The notes under the pieces were generated by a model. The model was not told where the DNA came from and did no database searches. It worked only from the letters and a program-made list of their open reading frames with translations. The position numbers were made by a program, and so were the translations under genes. A stretch of 64,000 bases of DNA from Tillandsia leiboldiana. Taxonomy: Eukaryota; Streptophyta; Magnoliopsida; Poales; Bromeliaceae. The stretch spans positions 16,265,161-16,329,160 of the forward strand of contig CM055071.1 of the NCBI GenBank assembly GCA_029204045.2, written 5' to 3'. Shown one piece after another: positions 12,159 through 21,046 of this stretch (positions are counted from its first letter, which is position 1; the number at the start of each line of letters is the position of its first letter).

Positions 12159-12419
12159 GTCCGAGCAGGGGTGGGAACCGGGACGACGGTGAGGCAGCGT
12201 TTAGAGGACCCTAGCCGTCGAGGCTAATGAACTTTTCAGTTTTACGGTTATCTTTCTTTGTTCTTGGTTAGTAATCTATGATTGCTTGTGAATGGGTTAT
12301 TGTGGATGTGGGGTTGAGATCTTAGCTTAGGAATGACATCATATATCGGTGATTGTTGAGACTTATGTATGCGGCTTATTTTCAAACATCAAAATGGTTT
12401 CAAAAGTGCTTTCAAACCA

Positions 12420-12531
12420 AGTGTCGTGTGGGCACTGATTTCTAAACCCGTGGATTTATCCTTTCAAGCAATGTTGCCACTTAAAAGAGATTGCGAAAAC
12501 GTTTTGTAAAATCGGGTGTCGTGTGGACACC
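12420..12531 (+). other. Two GTGTG-loop hairpins in element 1 LTR
   Basis: AGTGTC-GTGTG-GGCACT at 12420-12436 and GGTGTC-GTGTG-GACACC at 12515-12531, each followed by a TTTC(A)AACC..GTGGATTTATCC-type segment. In the 3' LTR the first reads AGTGTC-GTGTG-GACACT, so the G-U pair is replaced by a normal pair. Confidence 0.6.
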
Positions 12532-12655
12532 GTCTTTCAAACCTATGGATTTATCCGTACATTGCGATGTGGTGAATATGACTATATGGTTAAGTATTAT
12601 CTCTCCTTCTGATTGCTCAATGATTGCATGGTTAAAGTACTAGTCGTGTTCGGAA

Positions 12656-12714
12656 CGCCGTACATATACAAAGGAGGCTCCGCCCGTTTGGGAAGTGAAT
12701 TTGTATATGTGGCG
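12656..12714 (+). other. Terminal LTR hairpin of element 1
   Basis: Arms CGCC(GT)ACATATACAAA and TTTGTATATGTGGCG enclose a CCCGTTTG loop region, ending 89 bases before the LTR end. The equivalent hairpins in elements 2 and 3 keep the fold with different arm sequences. Confidence 0.6.
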
Positions 12715-12810
12715 GGTCTGGCGCGCACCGGAGGCAAGGTTAATTTAAAGAAAAAAAAAATCTATACGTTTTCCGCTCTTTTAGAATCCTCCGGGGCGTG
12801 ACAGATTATA

Positions 12811-12823
12811 TGGTATCAGAGAA
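12811..12823 (+). other. Primer binding site, element 1
   Basis: TGGTATCAGAGAA lies seven bases after the LTR end, matching the 3' end of initiator Met tRNA. Confidence 0.85.
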
Positions 12824-13329
12824 AAACGACTTTAACGATGGCGGTCATGTAATACCCGGCCTTCATTTGACTCATCTCGACACCCCTCTTCCTTTAATGT
12901 CCGACCGAGGGCCTTATTTTGGTGTTTTTCCCGACAGAACGTCGGGGCCCGCGGATAATTTTAGGCGGTAGAGCTCGCGAAGCGGAGCGCACAGGCGCGA
13001 TCGGTTTCGAATTCCGACTCCCGGTTCATACAGAATAAATTTACGAAGTTCGAACCCTCCGTAAGCGCCCCAGGATGCGTGCTGGCGATCCGCACGAATC
13101 TCGAGGTAAATGTTTTAACCTTTGCGCTGGGGCTTTTTGGAAATTAGGGTTTTCCATTATTCCGCCTCCTTTCTTTCTCCTCTCTTAGAGTACAGCAAAG
13201 AGGAGATGCACGAGGGAAAAAGGGAGCGGCGGGGTTTGGACGAACGAACCAGGGACCTTCTCGCTAGCGGAACCGGCCAAGCATAGGGTGGAAGATCCCC
13301 TTCCTCCTCTTCTCCATCGGCGGACCAAG

Positions 13330-14125
13330 GTGAGTAGGGTTGTACTCTTGTTCGTTTTCCCCATTGGGTTTTGTGGTTTCGAGGAGGGAGGGGGGGCGGT
13401 GCCGTCGTGCACCGCCGCGCGCGGGGCCGGCCGCGGGTGGGGCGCCCGCGCGGGCTGGTGCCGCGCGGGGTCGCCCCGCACCGCGGGCAGCGCACCCGCG
13501 CGGCGCTTGGCCGCGCGGGGCCGCCCGCAGGAGGGGCGCCCGCGCGGGCTGGTGCCGCGCGGGGTCACCCCGCACCGCGGGCAGCGCACCCGCGCGGGGC
13601 CGCCCGCAGGAGGGGCGCCCGCGCAGGCTGGTGCCGCGCGGGGTCGCCCCGCACCGCGGGCAGCGCACCCGAGCGGCGCTTGGCCGCGCGGGGCCGCCTG
13701 CAGGAGGGGCGCCCGCGCGGGCTGGTGCCGCGCGGGGTCGCCCCGCACCGCGGGCAGCGCGCCCGCGCGGGGCCGCCCGCAGGAGGGGCGCCCGCGCGGG
13801 CTGGTGCCGCGGGGGGTCTCCCCGCACCGCGGCCAGCGCGCCCGCGCGGCGCTTGGCCGCGCGGGGCCGCCCGCAGGAGGGGCGCCCGCGCGGGCTGGTG
13901 CCGCGCGGGGTCGCCCCACACCGCTGGCAGCGCGCCCGCGCGGCGCTCGGCCGCGCGGGGCCGCCCGCAGGTGGGTCACCCGCGCGGGCTGGTGCCGCGC
14001 GGGGCTGTGCACAGGCGGAGTGTGCGCCGTACGGGCCGGTGCCGTGCGGGGAACTTCACCGCACGTTGTTGGGAGTCAGTGTGAGTTTCGGACCCCTTAG
14101 TCTTGACTTGCCCATGTTCCTTCAG
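13330..14125 (+). other. Predicted LTR leader intron 1 of element 2
   Basis: Donor AAG|GTGAGT at 13330 and acceptor GTTCCTTCAG at 14125 (796 nt), bracketing the GC-rich array exactly as in element 1. The exon that would follow (14126-14194) is 69 nt; in element 1 it is 59 nt. Confidence 0.5.
13405..14035. repeat. GC-rich tandem array, about 94-bp unit
   Basis: Seven units centred on GGGGCGCCCGCGCGGGCTGG, followed by GTGCCGCGCGGGGTC and CCCGCACCGCGGGCAGCGC. Some units lack about 18-22 bp. In the 3' LTR (21610-22245) the spacing is a regular 94 bp. Long Ala/Arg/Gly frames on both strands arise from the repeat and are not genes. Confidence 0.9.
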
Positions 14126-14194
14126 GAGTGCAGGACGTTGTTGGCGACTGGTGCACGGACGCGGACGGGTCGGGCGCAGGACGACGCACACACG

Positions 14195-14704
14195 GTGGGT
14201 ACATTCCCGGGGATTGTGGGAATAGGAATTTACTGATAGAAATAGTATGTTGGGGCAAGGTTAAATTGTTTGTCTCCTCCTGTTTATGCACTAACCCTGT
14301 TATATTATTGTACTTATATCAATCTGAGGCTCAAGTTTTGCTACACGCACACCGGCGGTTTGGCCACCGCAAGGGTGTGCTTTTCCAGAAAAGTGGTACG
14401 TTGACCCGTGTACCCCATGCGACGGTGGCGTTAGGAATGGGGGCCCTCATGGGTGGCGGGTGTGAGCGGTGATGTCGAGGCAGGTGCTCGGCGGCCGAGG
14501 CAGGTGCTCGGCGGTGGGCATCGGGGAAGGGGCCTGGTGCGGTGGTCGGGAAAGGTGCCCGGTGTTGATTTGATACAGGGTGTGGTTAACTCGGACGATA
14601 CATGAGAGGGATGGATGCTCCGGTTTTTTTTGTGGTTTGCCCTAATTTGCTTCTCTTATGCTTATCATACTATTTTTAGTCACTGACTTCCCACTCCGTG
14701 ACAG
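14195..14704 (+). other. Predicted LTR leader intron 2 of element 2
   Basis: Donor ACG|GTGGGTAC at 14195 and acceptor CCGTGACAG at 14704 (510 nt), with CTGAC just upstream of the acceptor. Positions and boundary sequence match those in elements 1 and 3. Confidence 0.5.
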
Positions 14705-14974
14705 GTTCGTCCAGGGGCGAGTGCTATGGCACCGGTGAGGCCGCGAGGGTGCTGTTCTGACTCTTAGTGACTTCAGACACAGTGACTCTTCTTTCCCTTT
14801 TCCTTTATTGCTCATGCTAGTTAGTTGTGGATTGCGACACCCCCGTGGGGTCGAAGCGGATGTTGCCTTTTCCTTTTTCGAATAAACGAATGATTGTTAC
14901 ATTCTTTCTTACTTGGCCTTTTTAAACAATGAAAAGCAAAGAAAACCGTTTGCGAAAACTACTTTTAAAACGTG

Positions 14975-15135
14975 GGTGTCGTGTGGGCACCGGATTTTTC
15001 AAACCTTGTGGAATTTATGTGTTTGCGAATTATTTTCACAAAGTTCGGCATCGAGTGGGTGCCGTTTTCAAACCCTGTGGATTTATGTGGCTTTCAAACG
15101 GTTTTTCCTAAAAACGATGGCATCGTGTGGATGCC
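14975..15135 (+). other. Three GNGTG-loop hairpins in element 2 LTR
   Basis: GGTGTC-GTGTG-GGCACC (14975-14991), GGCATC-GAGTG-GGTGCC (15047-15063) and GGCATC-GTGTG-GATGCC (15119-15135), 72 bases apart. The stems differ but stay paired while the loop stays GNGTG. A CAAACC.TGTGGATTTATG-type segment follows the hairpins. Confidence 0.65.
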
Positions 15136-15300
15136 GCTTTCAAAACCTTGTGATTATTTATCCTTTCAAAACATCGGCCTCTATGTTCTAAGTTGCTACT
15201 AGTAGATCATGTGAATTGGTTGGTTGTATGTTTCGAGACCTCAACTGATGTGGTTAGAGATTGTATGTGCTACGCCTTGTGAGACACTTTGCAGTTGAGA

Positions 15301-15359
15301 CGCCGTGCATATACAAAGAAGACTCTGCCCGTTTGCAGAGTGAATTTGTGTATGCGGCG
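15301..15359 (+). other. Terminal LTR hairpin of element 2
   Basis: Outer arms CGCCG(T)GCATATACA and TGTGTATGCGGCG; inner arms ACTCTGC and GCAGAGT around CCGTTT. It ends about 108 bases before the LTR end and is repeated at 23530-23588. Confidence 0.65.
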
Positions 15360-15475
15360 GGTCTGGACACGCGCCCGGGAGTATTGGTTTACAAAAAAAA
15401 ATATATGGCCGAATTAGGGGCATCGGTGGCTCCTCTTCCGCGCGATTCGAACCCCCGGGGCGTGACAGATTAAGA

Positions 15476-15488
15476 TGGTATCAGAGAA
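15476..15488 (+). other. Primer binding site, element 2
   Basis: TGGTATCAGAGAA, eight bases after the LTR end, matching initiator Met tRNA. Confidence 0.85.
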
Positions 15489-15702
15489 AAGGTAAACTTT
15501 AACCACAGCAGTCGGGGCCTAACATCCACGGGACGCAAGACACTAGCTAGTGATTAATAAAGTAAACTGGGGATAGATAAGTAAAACGCGAGTGCTCGTG
15601 GGGGAAAGGGGGGATTAGTGTTCTTCTTCCTTTTAAGGCCAGCGTTTGCGGTGTTTCTTCCTGTTTAAACTAGGAGTAACTGGTTTGTACAATGTTCAGA
15701 TC

Positions 15703-16212
15703 ATGGCCAGGACTAGATCTACCGCCGAGGACACGGGGGCGGACGCAGCGGTAACGGCGACCGCGGAGAACCAGCTCCTGAGGCAGCAGCTACGGGAGAT
15801 GGCGGGGCAGTTGGCAGCCCTGACCGACCACGTGTGCCAACTGACGCAACAACAGCAGGCCGCTGCGACGGCGGAGGTCGGCCCGTGCCCTCTCCCGGGG
15901 CCAGCTGCACCGGCGATGGGACCGCCGACGATGGAGGCCGAAGGAGGGGCTGCCCCTACCCGGGCCTCGGCGCCTGAGGTACCCTTAACCCAACCGACGA
16001 TACCAGAGGTGGCCCCTTCGGCGGCAACAGCAGAACCGGCGCCGACACCGGCCGTCGTAGTTACTCCGGGTGAGACGGTAGTGTTACCCACTCCCGCCGC
16101 GACCGCCAATGTCACGAAGGAAGGGGCAATTCTACCGAACGAGCGAGACCGCCAGCACCCCGATCTGCAGGGGACAGGCCACCACCTTCGGGAGGCCGCG
16201 TCTACTCGATGA
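15703..16212 (+). pseudogene. Element 2 gag remnant (N-terminus only)
   Basis: The ATG at 15703 opens MARTRSTAED and an amphipathic segment ENQLLRQQLREMAGQLAAL that resembles the start of gag in element 1 (ENRLLQQQFRDMAER). A Pro/Ala-rich linker follows. The capsid-like retrotransposon-gag domain and the CCHC knuckle are missing; the frame runs from the linker into a short tail ending at 16212. In the next frame, just before the pol start, the sequence reads SGGRVYSMSQQEA, so gag and pol were once continuous and are now offset by one frame. Confidence 0.75.
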
Positions 16213-19200
16213 GTCAGCAGGAGGCACGCCCGTCTGAGCAGGTCGTCGCAGGTATCACTCTTGCTTCTGTTTATCGCGCTAGAACCCTTTTTGATACCGG
16301 GGCGACCCTCTCGTTTATGTCTCGTGACTTTGCTCTGACCCATGGTTTTGAGTTGAGACCCTTACCCAGTGTGATGACTGTTCACACCGCGGGGGGATCC
16401 TTGGAGGCCCGCAACCTTGTACCTTCCTGCCCTATAAGGATGGGAAGGCTCCCGTGCCCCTGGGATCTGGTGGTCATTCCATTGAAAGAGTATGATGTAG
16501 TGCTCGGAATGGATTGGCTCACGTGGTACCTTGCGGTCATCGACTGCGAGAAGCGCGAGGTGCGGCTGCTGTATCCCGATTTCCCAGAAAACGTGTACCT
16601 GGCGTGCAAGAGCGTTTCCTTTTCTTCCCTCATTCCCGCATCGCGAGCCAGGAAACTAGTTGAGGGTGGGTGTATGGCCTACTTGGTATCGGTGGCCCTG
16701 GCCGCCGGACCCTCTACGGCACTCTCCGACATCCCTGTGGTGAGGGACTTCCCAGACGTCTTTCCGGCCGAACTACCTGGTTTACCCCCCGAGCGAGAGG
16801 TTGTTTTTCCGATTGAGCTTCCACCCGGCACACGACCAATCACGAAGCCCCCCTACAGGATGGCCTCCGCGGAGCTGAAGGAACGGAACTTAAGGCACAG
16901 CTGGAGGATCTTCTGGACAGGGGGTTTATCAGACCGAGTGTGTCACCTTGGGGCGCACCTGTACTCTTTGTGCGAAAGAAAGACGGGAGCTTGCGGTTGT
17001 GCATCGACTACCGGGAAATCAATAAGGTCACAGTGAAAAACAAGTATCCCCTACCTAGGATTGATGACCTCTTTGACCAGCTGCGGGGTGCAACAGTCTT
17101 CTCAAAGAATGACCTGCAGTCGGGCTACCACCAGCTCAGAGTTCAAGACGAGGATATTCCGAAGACGGCGTTCCGGACTCGGTATGGCCACTACGAGTTT
17201 ACAGTAATGTCATTTGGGCTTACCAATGCCCCAGCAGTATTCATGGACATGATGAACCGAGTTTTCAGACCCTTCCTGGATCAGTTCGTAGTGGTCTTCA
17301 TCGACGACATCCTGATCTACTCCACCACCGATGAGAAGCACGAGGAGCACCTGCGAAGTGTGCTGCAGACTCTTAGGGAGCAGGAGTTGTTCGCCAAACT
17401 TAAGAAATGCGAGTTTTGGCTTCGCGAGGTGGGATTCCTAGGGCATATCATTTCAGCAGCGGGAATCGCAGTGGATCCCAAGAAGGTGGAGTCGGTGACC
17501 GACTGGCCCCAGCCGACCACGGTGACGGAAGTGCGTAGCTTCCTGGGCCTTGCAGGGTACTACAGGCGTTTCGTGGAAGGTATCTCGAAGATTGCAACCC
17601 CCCTGAACCGCCTAACTCGGAAAGGAGTAAAGTTCATTTGGACGACCCAATGCCAAGAAAGCTTTGAGGAACTTAAGAAGCGGTTAACAAGAGCGCCTGT
17701 GCTTGCCTTACCAACACCCGGGGAAGACTACGAAGTTTACTGCGATGCATCGCGGATAGGACTTGGAGGAGTACTAATGCAGCAAGGAAGAGTCATAGCC
17801 TATGCCTCAAGGCAACTCAAGGATTACGAGCAGAACTACCCGATCCATGACTTGGAGCTTGCCGCAGTGGTCTTTGTTCTGAAACTGTGGAGGCACTATC
17901 TCTACGGTGTGCATTGCAACGTGTTCTCGGACCACCAAAGCCTTAAGTACCTTTTCACCCAGAAGGAGCTTAACCTACGGCAGAGGAGGTGGTTGGAGCT
18001 ACTGAAGGATTACGACTTAACCATCCAGTACCACCTGGGGAAAGCAAATGTGGTAGCTGATGCCCTAAGCAGGAAGGGACAAGCAGAAGGAACTTCGGCG
18101 GGCACGATCACGCAGCAGAATGACTTGATCGCGGAGTTCTCACGACTGAGATTGGAGGTGGTACCAGCAGGGACGGTCGAGCGACTTTTGTCCTTAACAG
18201 TCGCGCCGACCCTGTTGGAGAGGATTCGAGAAGGCCAAGGTGCGGATCCACAGCTACAGCTGGAACGAGATAAGATTTCACCGGACCAGAAGGGAGACTT
18301 TGCAGTGGGGACAGACGGCACCCTCCGGTTCCGAGGACGGATTTGCGTGCCTGATCTGCCGGACCTAAAGAAGGAAATCCTGACTGAAGCACATTGCGCC
18401 CCCTACGTGGCGCACCCTGGAGGCACCAAGATGTACCGGGATCTCAGACAGACCTTCTGGTGGCCAAGATTGAAGGGAGTCGTGACGCTATTTGTGGCAC
18501 ACTGCTTGATTTGCCAACAGGTGAAGGCCGAGCATCAACGACCGGCAGGAAAATTGCAACCTCTACCTGTGCCCGAATGGAAGTGGGAGCAAATCACGAT
18601 GGACTTCGTCACCGGATTTCCACGTTCGTAGCAGGGACACGACGCCATCTGGGTTGTCGTGGATCGGTTAACAAAGTCAGCTCTGTTACGGAATTTGAGT
18701 TGGCGTAGTTTCGTGAAAGTCTCAAGTCTTGAAGATTGAAGGTGAAGAAAGTTGGATCATTTAACTCAATCTCAAGAAAGAAGAATTCAAAAGGATCAGG
18801 TATATTTTACTAAAGATTTTGTGTGATCCGAATACTTCTTGTAGTGTAGAAACACTTGGAAGAATCTTTCATTGCATAAAAATCAAAAACTGGACTTAGG
18901 ACATGTTCAGGATCCGGATCAGGTTGTTCGATCCGGATCCCGAAGGTGGTTCGTTCATACACCAGTTCAATCCGGATCGTAGCCTCTCTTGATCCGGATC
19001 CCGAACACTGAGTTTACCATCTTTCTTGAACGATCCGGATCAGGCTTCGCAATTCGGATCCTGAACGTTGATGTTTGGTGAACTGTATGAACGATCCGGA
19101 TCAAGCACTTCGATCCGGATCCCGAACCTTCGTTTTTCTGGAATTACCTGACTCGTTACGACGATCCGGATCACAGCTAATCCGATCCGGATCGCCGTCC

Positions 19201-19259
19201 GTAAAATCTCCAGAAATGTTAGGTTTTTGATTCTTATCTCCTTCCTAGGGTTTCTAACC

Positions 19260-19268
19260 TATAAATAG
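19260..19268 (+). promoter_or_regulatory. TATA box of the copia LTR
   Basis: TATAAATAG follows the palindrome array and a CCTTCCTAGGGTTTCTAACC segment. It predicts transcription start near 19290, which places the hairpin array in the transcribed leader. Confidence 0.7.
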
Positions 19269-19551
19269 ACCCTATGACTCTTCTTCTAGGGTTAATCCAA
19301 AAAGAGGCCGAAAATAAAAATAGCCGTCGTTTTCATATATACGCCTCTAGATCCACATATAGAGAAGAAAGGAAATCATTAGAGAATACTCTATGTTTCT
19401 TCATCTATATTGATTAGTTTGATTCTAGGCTTTCATACTCACATCTTGAGTTGAATCAAACTAATGAATACTTAGATGGTATTTCCGATCTATCTTTGAT
19501 CTAAGTATTCGGCGGATCATCACCACCGAAAAACAACGATTTACCCCAAAA

Positions 19552-19745
19552 ATCGGCGCGTGGATTCGCGTGTCCTTGTGGATTCAAGGTTCAACCGCTC
19601 TCGTGGATTCGGAGCGAGGCACGTTCGTGGATTCGAAGGGTGCTATTGGGTGAAGACCGTGGATTCGGTCGGACGTCGTGGATTCGACGTTGGACGCCGT
19701 GGATTCGGCGTTGGGCGCAGATCGTGGATTCGAGAAGCGTCGCGG
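19552..19745 (+). other. Array of eight TGGATT-loop hairpins
   Basis: TGGATT occurs at 19561, 19579, 19604, 19628, 19660, 19679, 19700 and 19725. The sequences on either side pair with each other in every unit but differ between units: CGCG/CGCG, CCTTG/CAAGG, CGCTC-T-CG/CG-GAGCG (one bulge), TTCG/CGAA, GACCG/CGGTC, ACGTCG/CGACGT, ACGCCG/CGGCGT and TCG/CGA. Spacing (18-32 bases) is irregular and not a multiple of three, which argues against a coding repeat. The same array occurs in both LTRs of the full-length element. Confidence 0.75.
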
Positions 19746-21001
19746 AGCGAGCGGAGAAGATCCTCTAGGAGCGTATGGAAAAGGTTGAGTCGTAATTGTG
19801 TACGGTAAATCACCTTGTACGTGTTTTAATTCTAGTGGATTTCTGCCGTGTTATCGGTCCCGTGGTTTTTTACTCCGGTGATGGAGTTTTCCACGTAAAA
19901 ATCTTGCGTATTATTTTTTATTTCCGCATTGGGTTTTTATCGCAACGATTTTTTAGTGTTTATACGTTTACACCTATTCACCCCCCTCTAGGTGTTTTTT
20001 CCCCTATTTAGATCCTTATTACATATAACCCAACAAGCTCATTTCTTACCCATCCGCACGACCTGGACACGCGACCGACTGGCTCAAGTCTACATCAGCG
20101 AGATTGTGAGGCTACACGGGGTGCCGACATCGATAACTTCGGACAGAGACACAAGGTTCGTTTCGAACTTTTGGCAGAGTCTACAACGAGCCTTGGGGAC
20201 CAAGTTACACTTCAGCTCAGCCTTTCACCCCCAGACGGATGGGCAATCCGAGCGGGTGATTCAGATACTCGAGGACATGCTCCGAGCTTGCGTACTGGAT
20301 TTGGGAGACGGATGGTCGCGCTACCTACCCCTTGCAGAGTTCGCTTATAACAACAGCTACCAAGCGAGCATCCAGATGGCGCCGTACGCAGCATTGTACG
20401 GCAGACGCTGTAGATCCCCGATCTGTTAGGACGATCTGGGGGAGCGAAAGTTTTTGGGGCCGGACTTGGTGGTTGAGACTGAGGAAAAGGTGCGCCTCAT
20501 CAGGCGACGATTGGCGACCGCCCAGAGCCGGCAGAAGAGCTATGCAGACCGGAGACGTCACGACTTGGAATTCTAGGTGGGAGAGCACGTGTTGTTGCGA
20601 GTGTCGCCGTCAAAAGGGGTGAAGCGGTTTGGGTTGAGAGGCAAGTTGAGCCCGCAGTACGTGGGGCCGTTCGAGATTCTAGAGCGCATCGGCCCGGTAG
20701 CCTACCGCCTCGCCCTACCGCCGAACCTTGACCGAGTTCATGATGTGTTCCCCGTATCCATGCTTCGGAAGTACCTCCCCGATCCATCGCGAGTGCTCGA
20801 CGTCTCCGCAATTGAGCTTAAAGAGGACTTAAGCTTCGAGGAAGTACCGGTGCGGATCCTAGCCCGAGAGGACAAAAAGCTGCGAAGTGGGACAATTCCC
20901 TACGTGAAGGTGCTTTGGAGCAATCAGGAAGAGCGTGAGGCAACTTGGGAACCAGAATCCAAGATGAGGGAGTGCTACCCGGACCTCTTCGCCGCAGGGG
21001 A

Positions 21002-21046
21002 AGGTTAAGTTTCGGGGACGAAACTTGTTTTTTAGCGGTGAGTGGT
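21002..21046 (+). other. Conserved dyad and polypurine region before element 2 3' LTR
   Basis: AAGTTTCG-GGGA-CGAAACTT directly after the pol stop, then a purine-rich AGCGGTGAGTGG before the LTR start. The same dyad precedes the 3' LTRs of elements 1, 3 and 4. Confidence 0.7.

Larger units (their letters stand above)
10411..12803 (+). repeat. Element 1 5' LTR (2393 bp)
   Basis: It begins TGTAATATCA and ends GGGGCGTGACA, directly followed by the primer site. Compared with the 3' LTR (57786-60396) it lacks about 160-180 bp corresponding to 57945-58121. Sections in order: AT-rich start, purine-rich AGAAAAGAGAAAACCCTA leader, GC-rich tandem array (10920-11480), predicted exon 2 and intron 2, two GTGTG-loop hairpins (12420-12531), a long terminal hairpin (12656-12714), and the end. 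Confidence 0.85.
12848..15467 (+). repeat. Element 2 5' LTR (2620 bp)
   Basis: Starts TGTAATACCCGG and ends CCCCCGGGGCGTGACA. The 3' copy is 2650 bp. By eye the two differ at a few percent of positions, clearly more than the pairs of elements 3 and 4, so this is an older insertion. It contains the 94-bp-type GC-rich array, predicted introns, three GTGTG-type hairpins and a terminal hairpin. Confidence 0.88.
18684..20035 (+). mobile_element. Solo LTR of the Sirevirus-like copia family (1352 bp)
   Basis: It starts TGTTACGG, ends ACCCAACA, and is flanked by AGCTC on both sides (18679-18683 and 20036-20040), splitting integrase between TKSA and HFLP. The sequence is related throughout to the LTRs at 32008-33343 and 41790-43125 but clearly diverged. 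It holds five pairs of GATCCGGATC-type palindromes (18908-19195), a TATA box (19260-19268), the TGGATT hairpin array (19552-19745), and an end region with a CACCTATTCACCCCCCTCTA segment. Confidence 0.93.
16209..21008 (+). pseudogene. Element 2 pol: protease, RT, RNase H, integrase, chromodomain tail
   Basis: In order: aspartic protease with LFDTGATLSFMS (about 16280) and GMDWL; RT starting PWGAPVLFVRKKDG with the catalytic FIDDILIYS near 17300; RNase H (YCDASRIGLGGVL, ending NVVADALSRK); integrase HHCC region (H..H, CLICQQ), and the D, D, E core in MDFVTG, SDRDTRF and GQSERV. A tail TIPYVKVLWSNQEEREATW resembles the divergent chromodomain of Tekay-type chromoviruses, thought to guide insertion into heterochromatin. 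Breaks: a 5-bp duplication causing a frameshift at 16880-16889, stops at about 18629, 20427 and 20574, and a solo copia LTR at 18684-20035. The key catalytic residues are still present, so decay is recent relative to element 1. Confidence 0.88.

Noticed and set aside
13185..14236. Open frames of 187-298 codons on both strands, also at 21383-22464
   Set aside because: Artefacts of the 94-bp GC-rich array in the element 2 LTRs. Repeat-unit length differences shift frames between the two LTRs.
19560..19808. 82-codon frame with repeated Arg-Arg-Gly-Phe-like units
   Set aside because: No ATG start; repeat spacing is not a multiple of three; explained better by the hairpin array.
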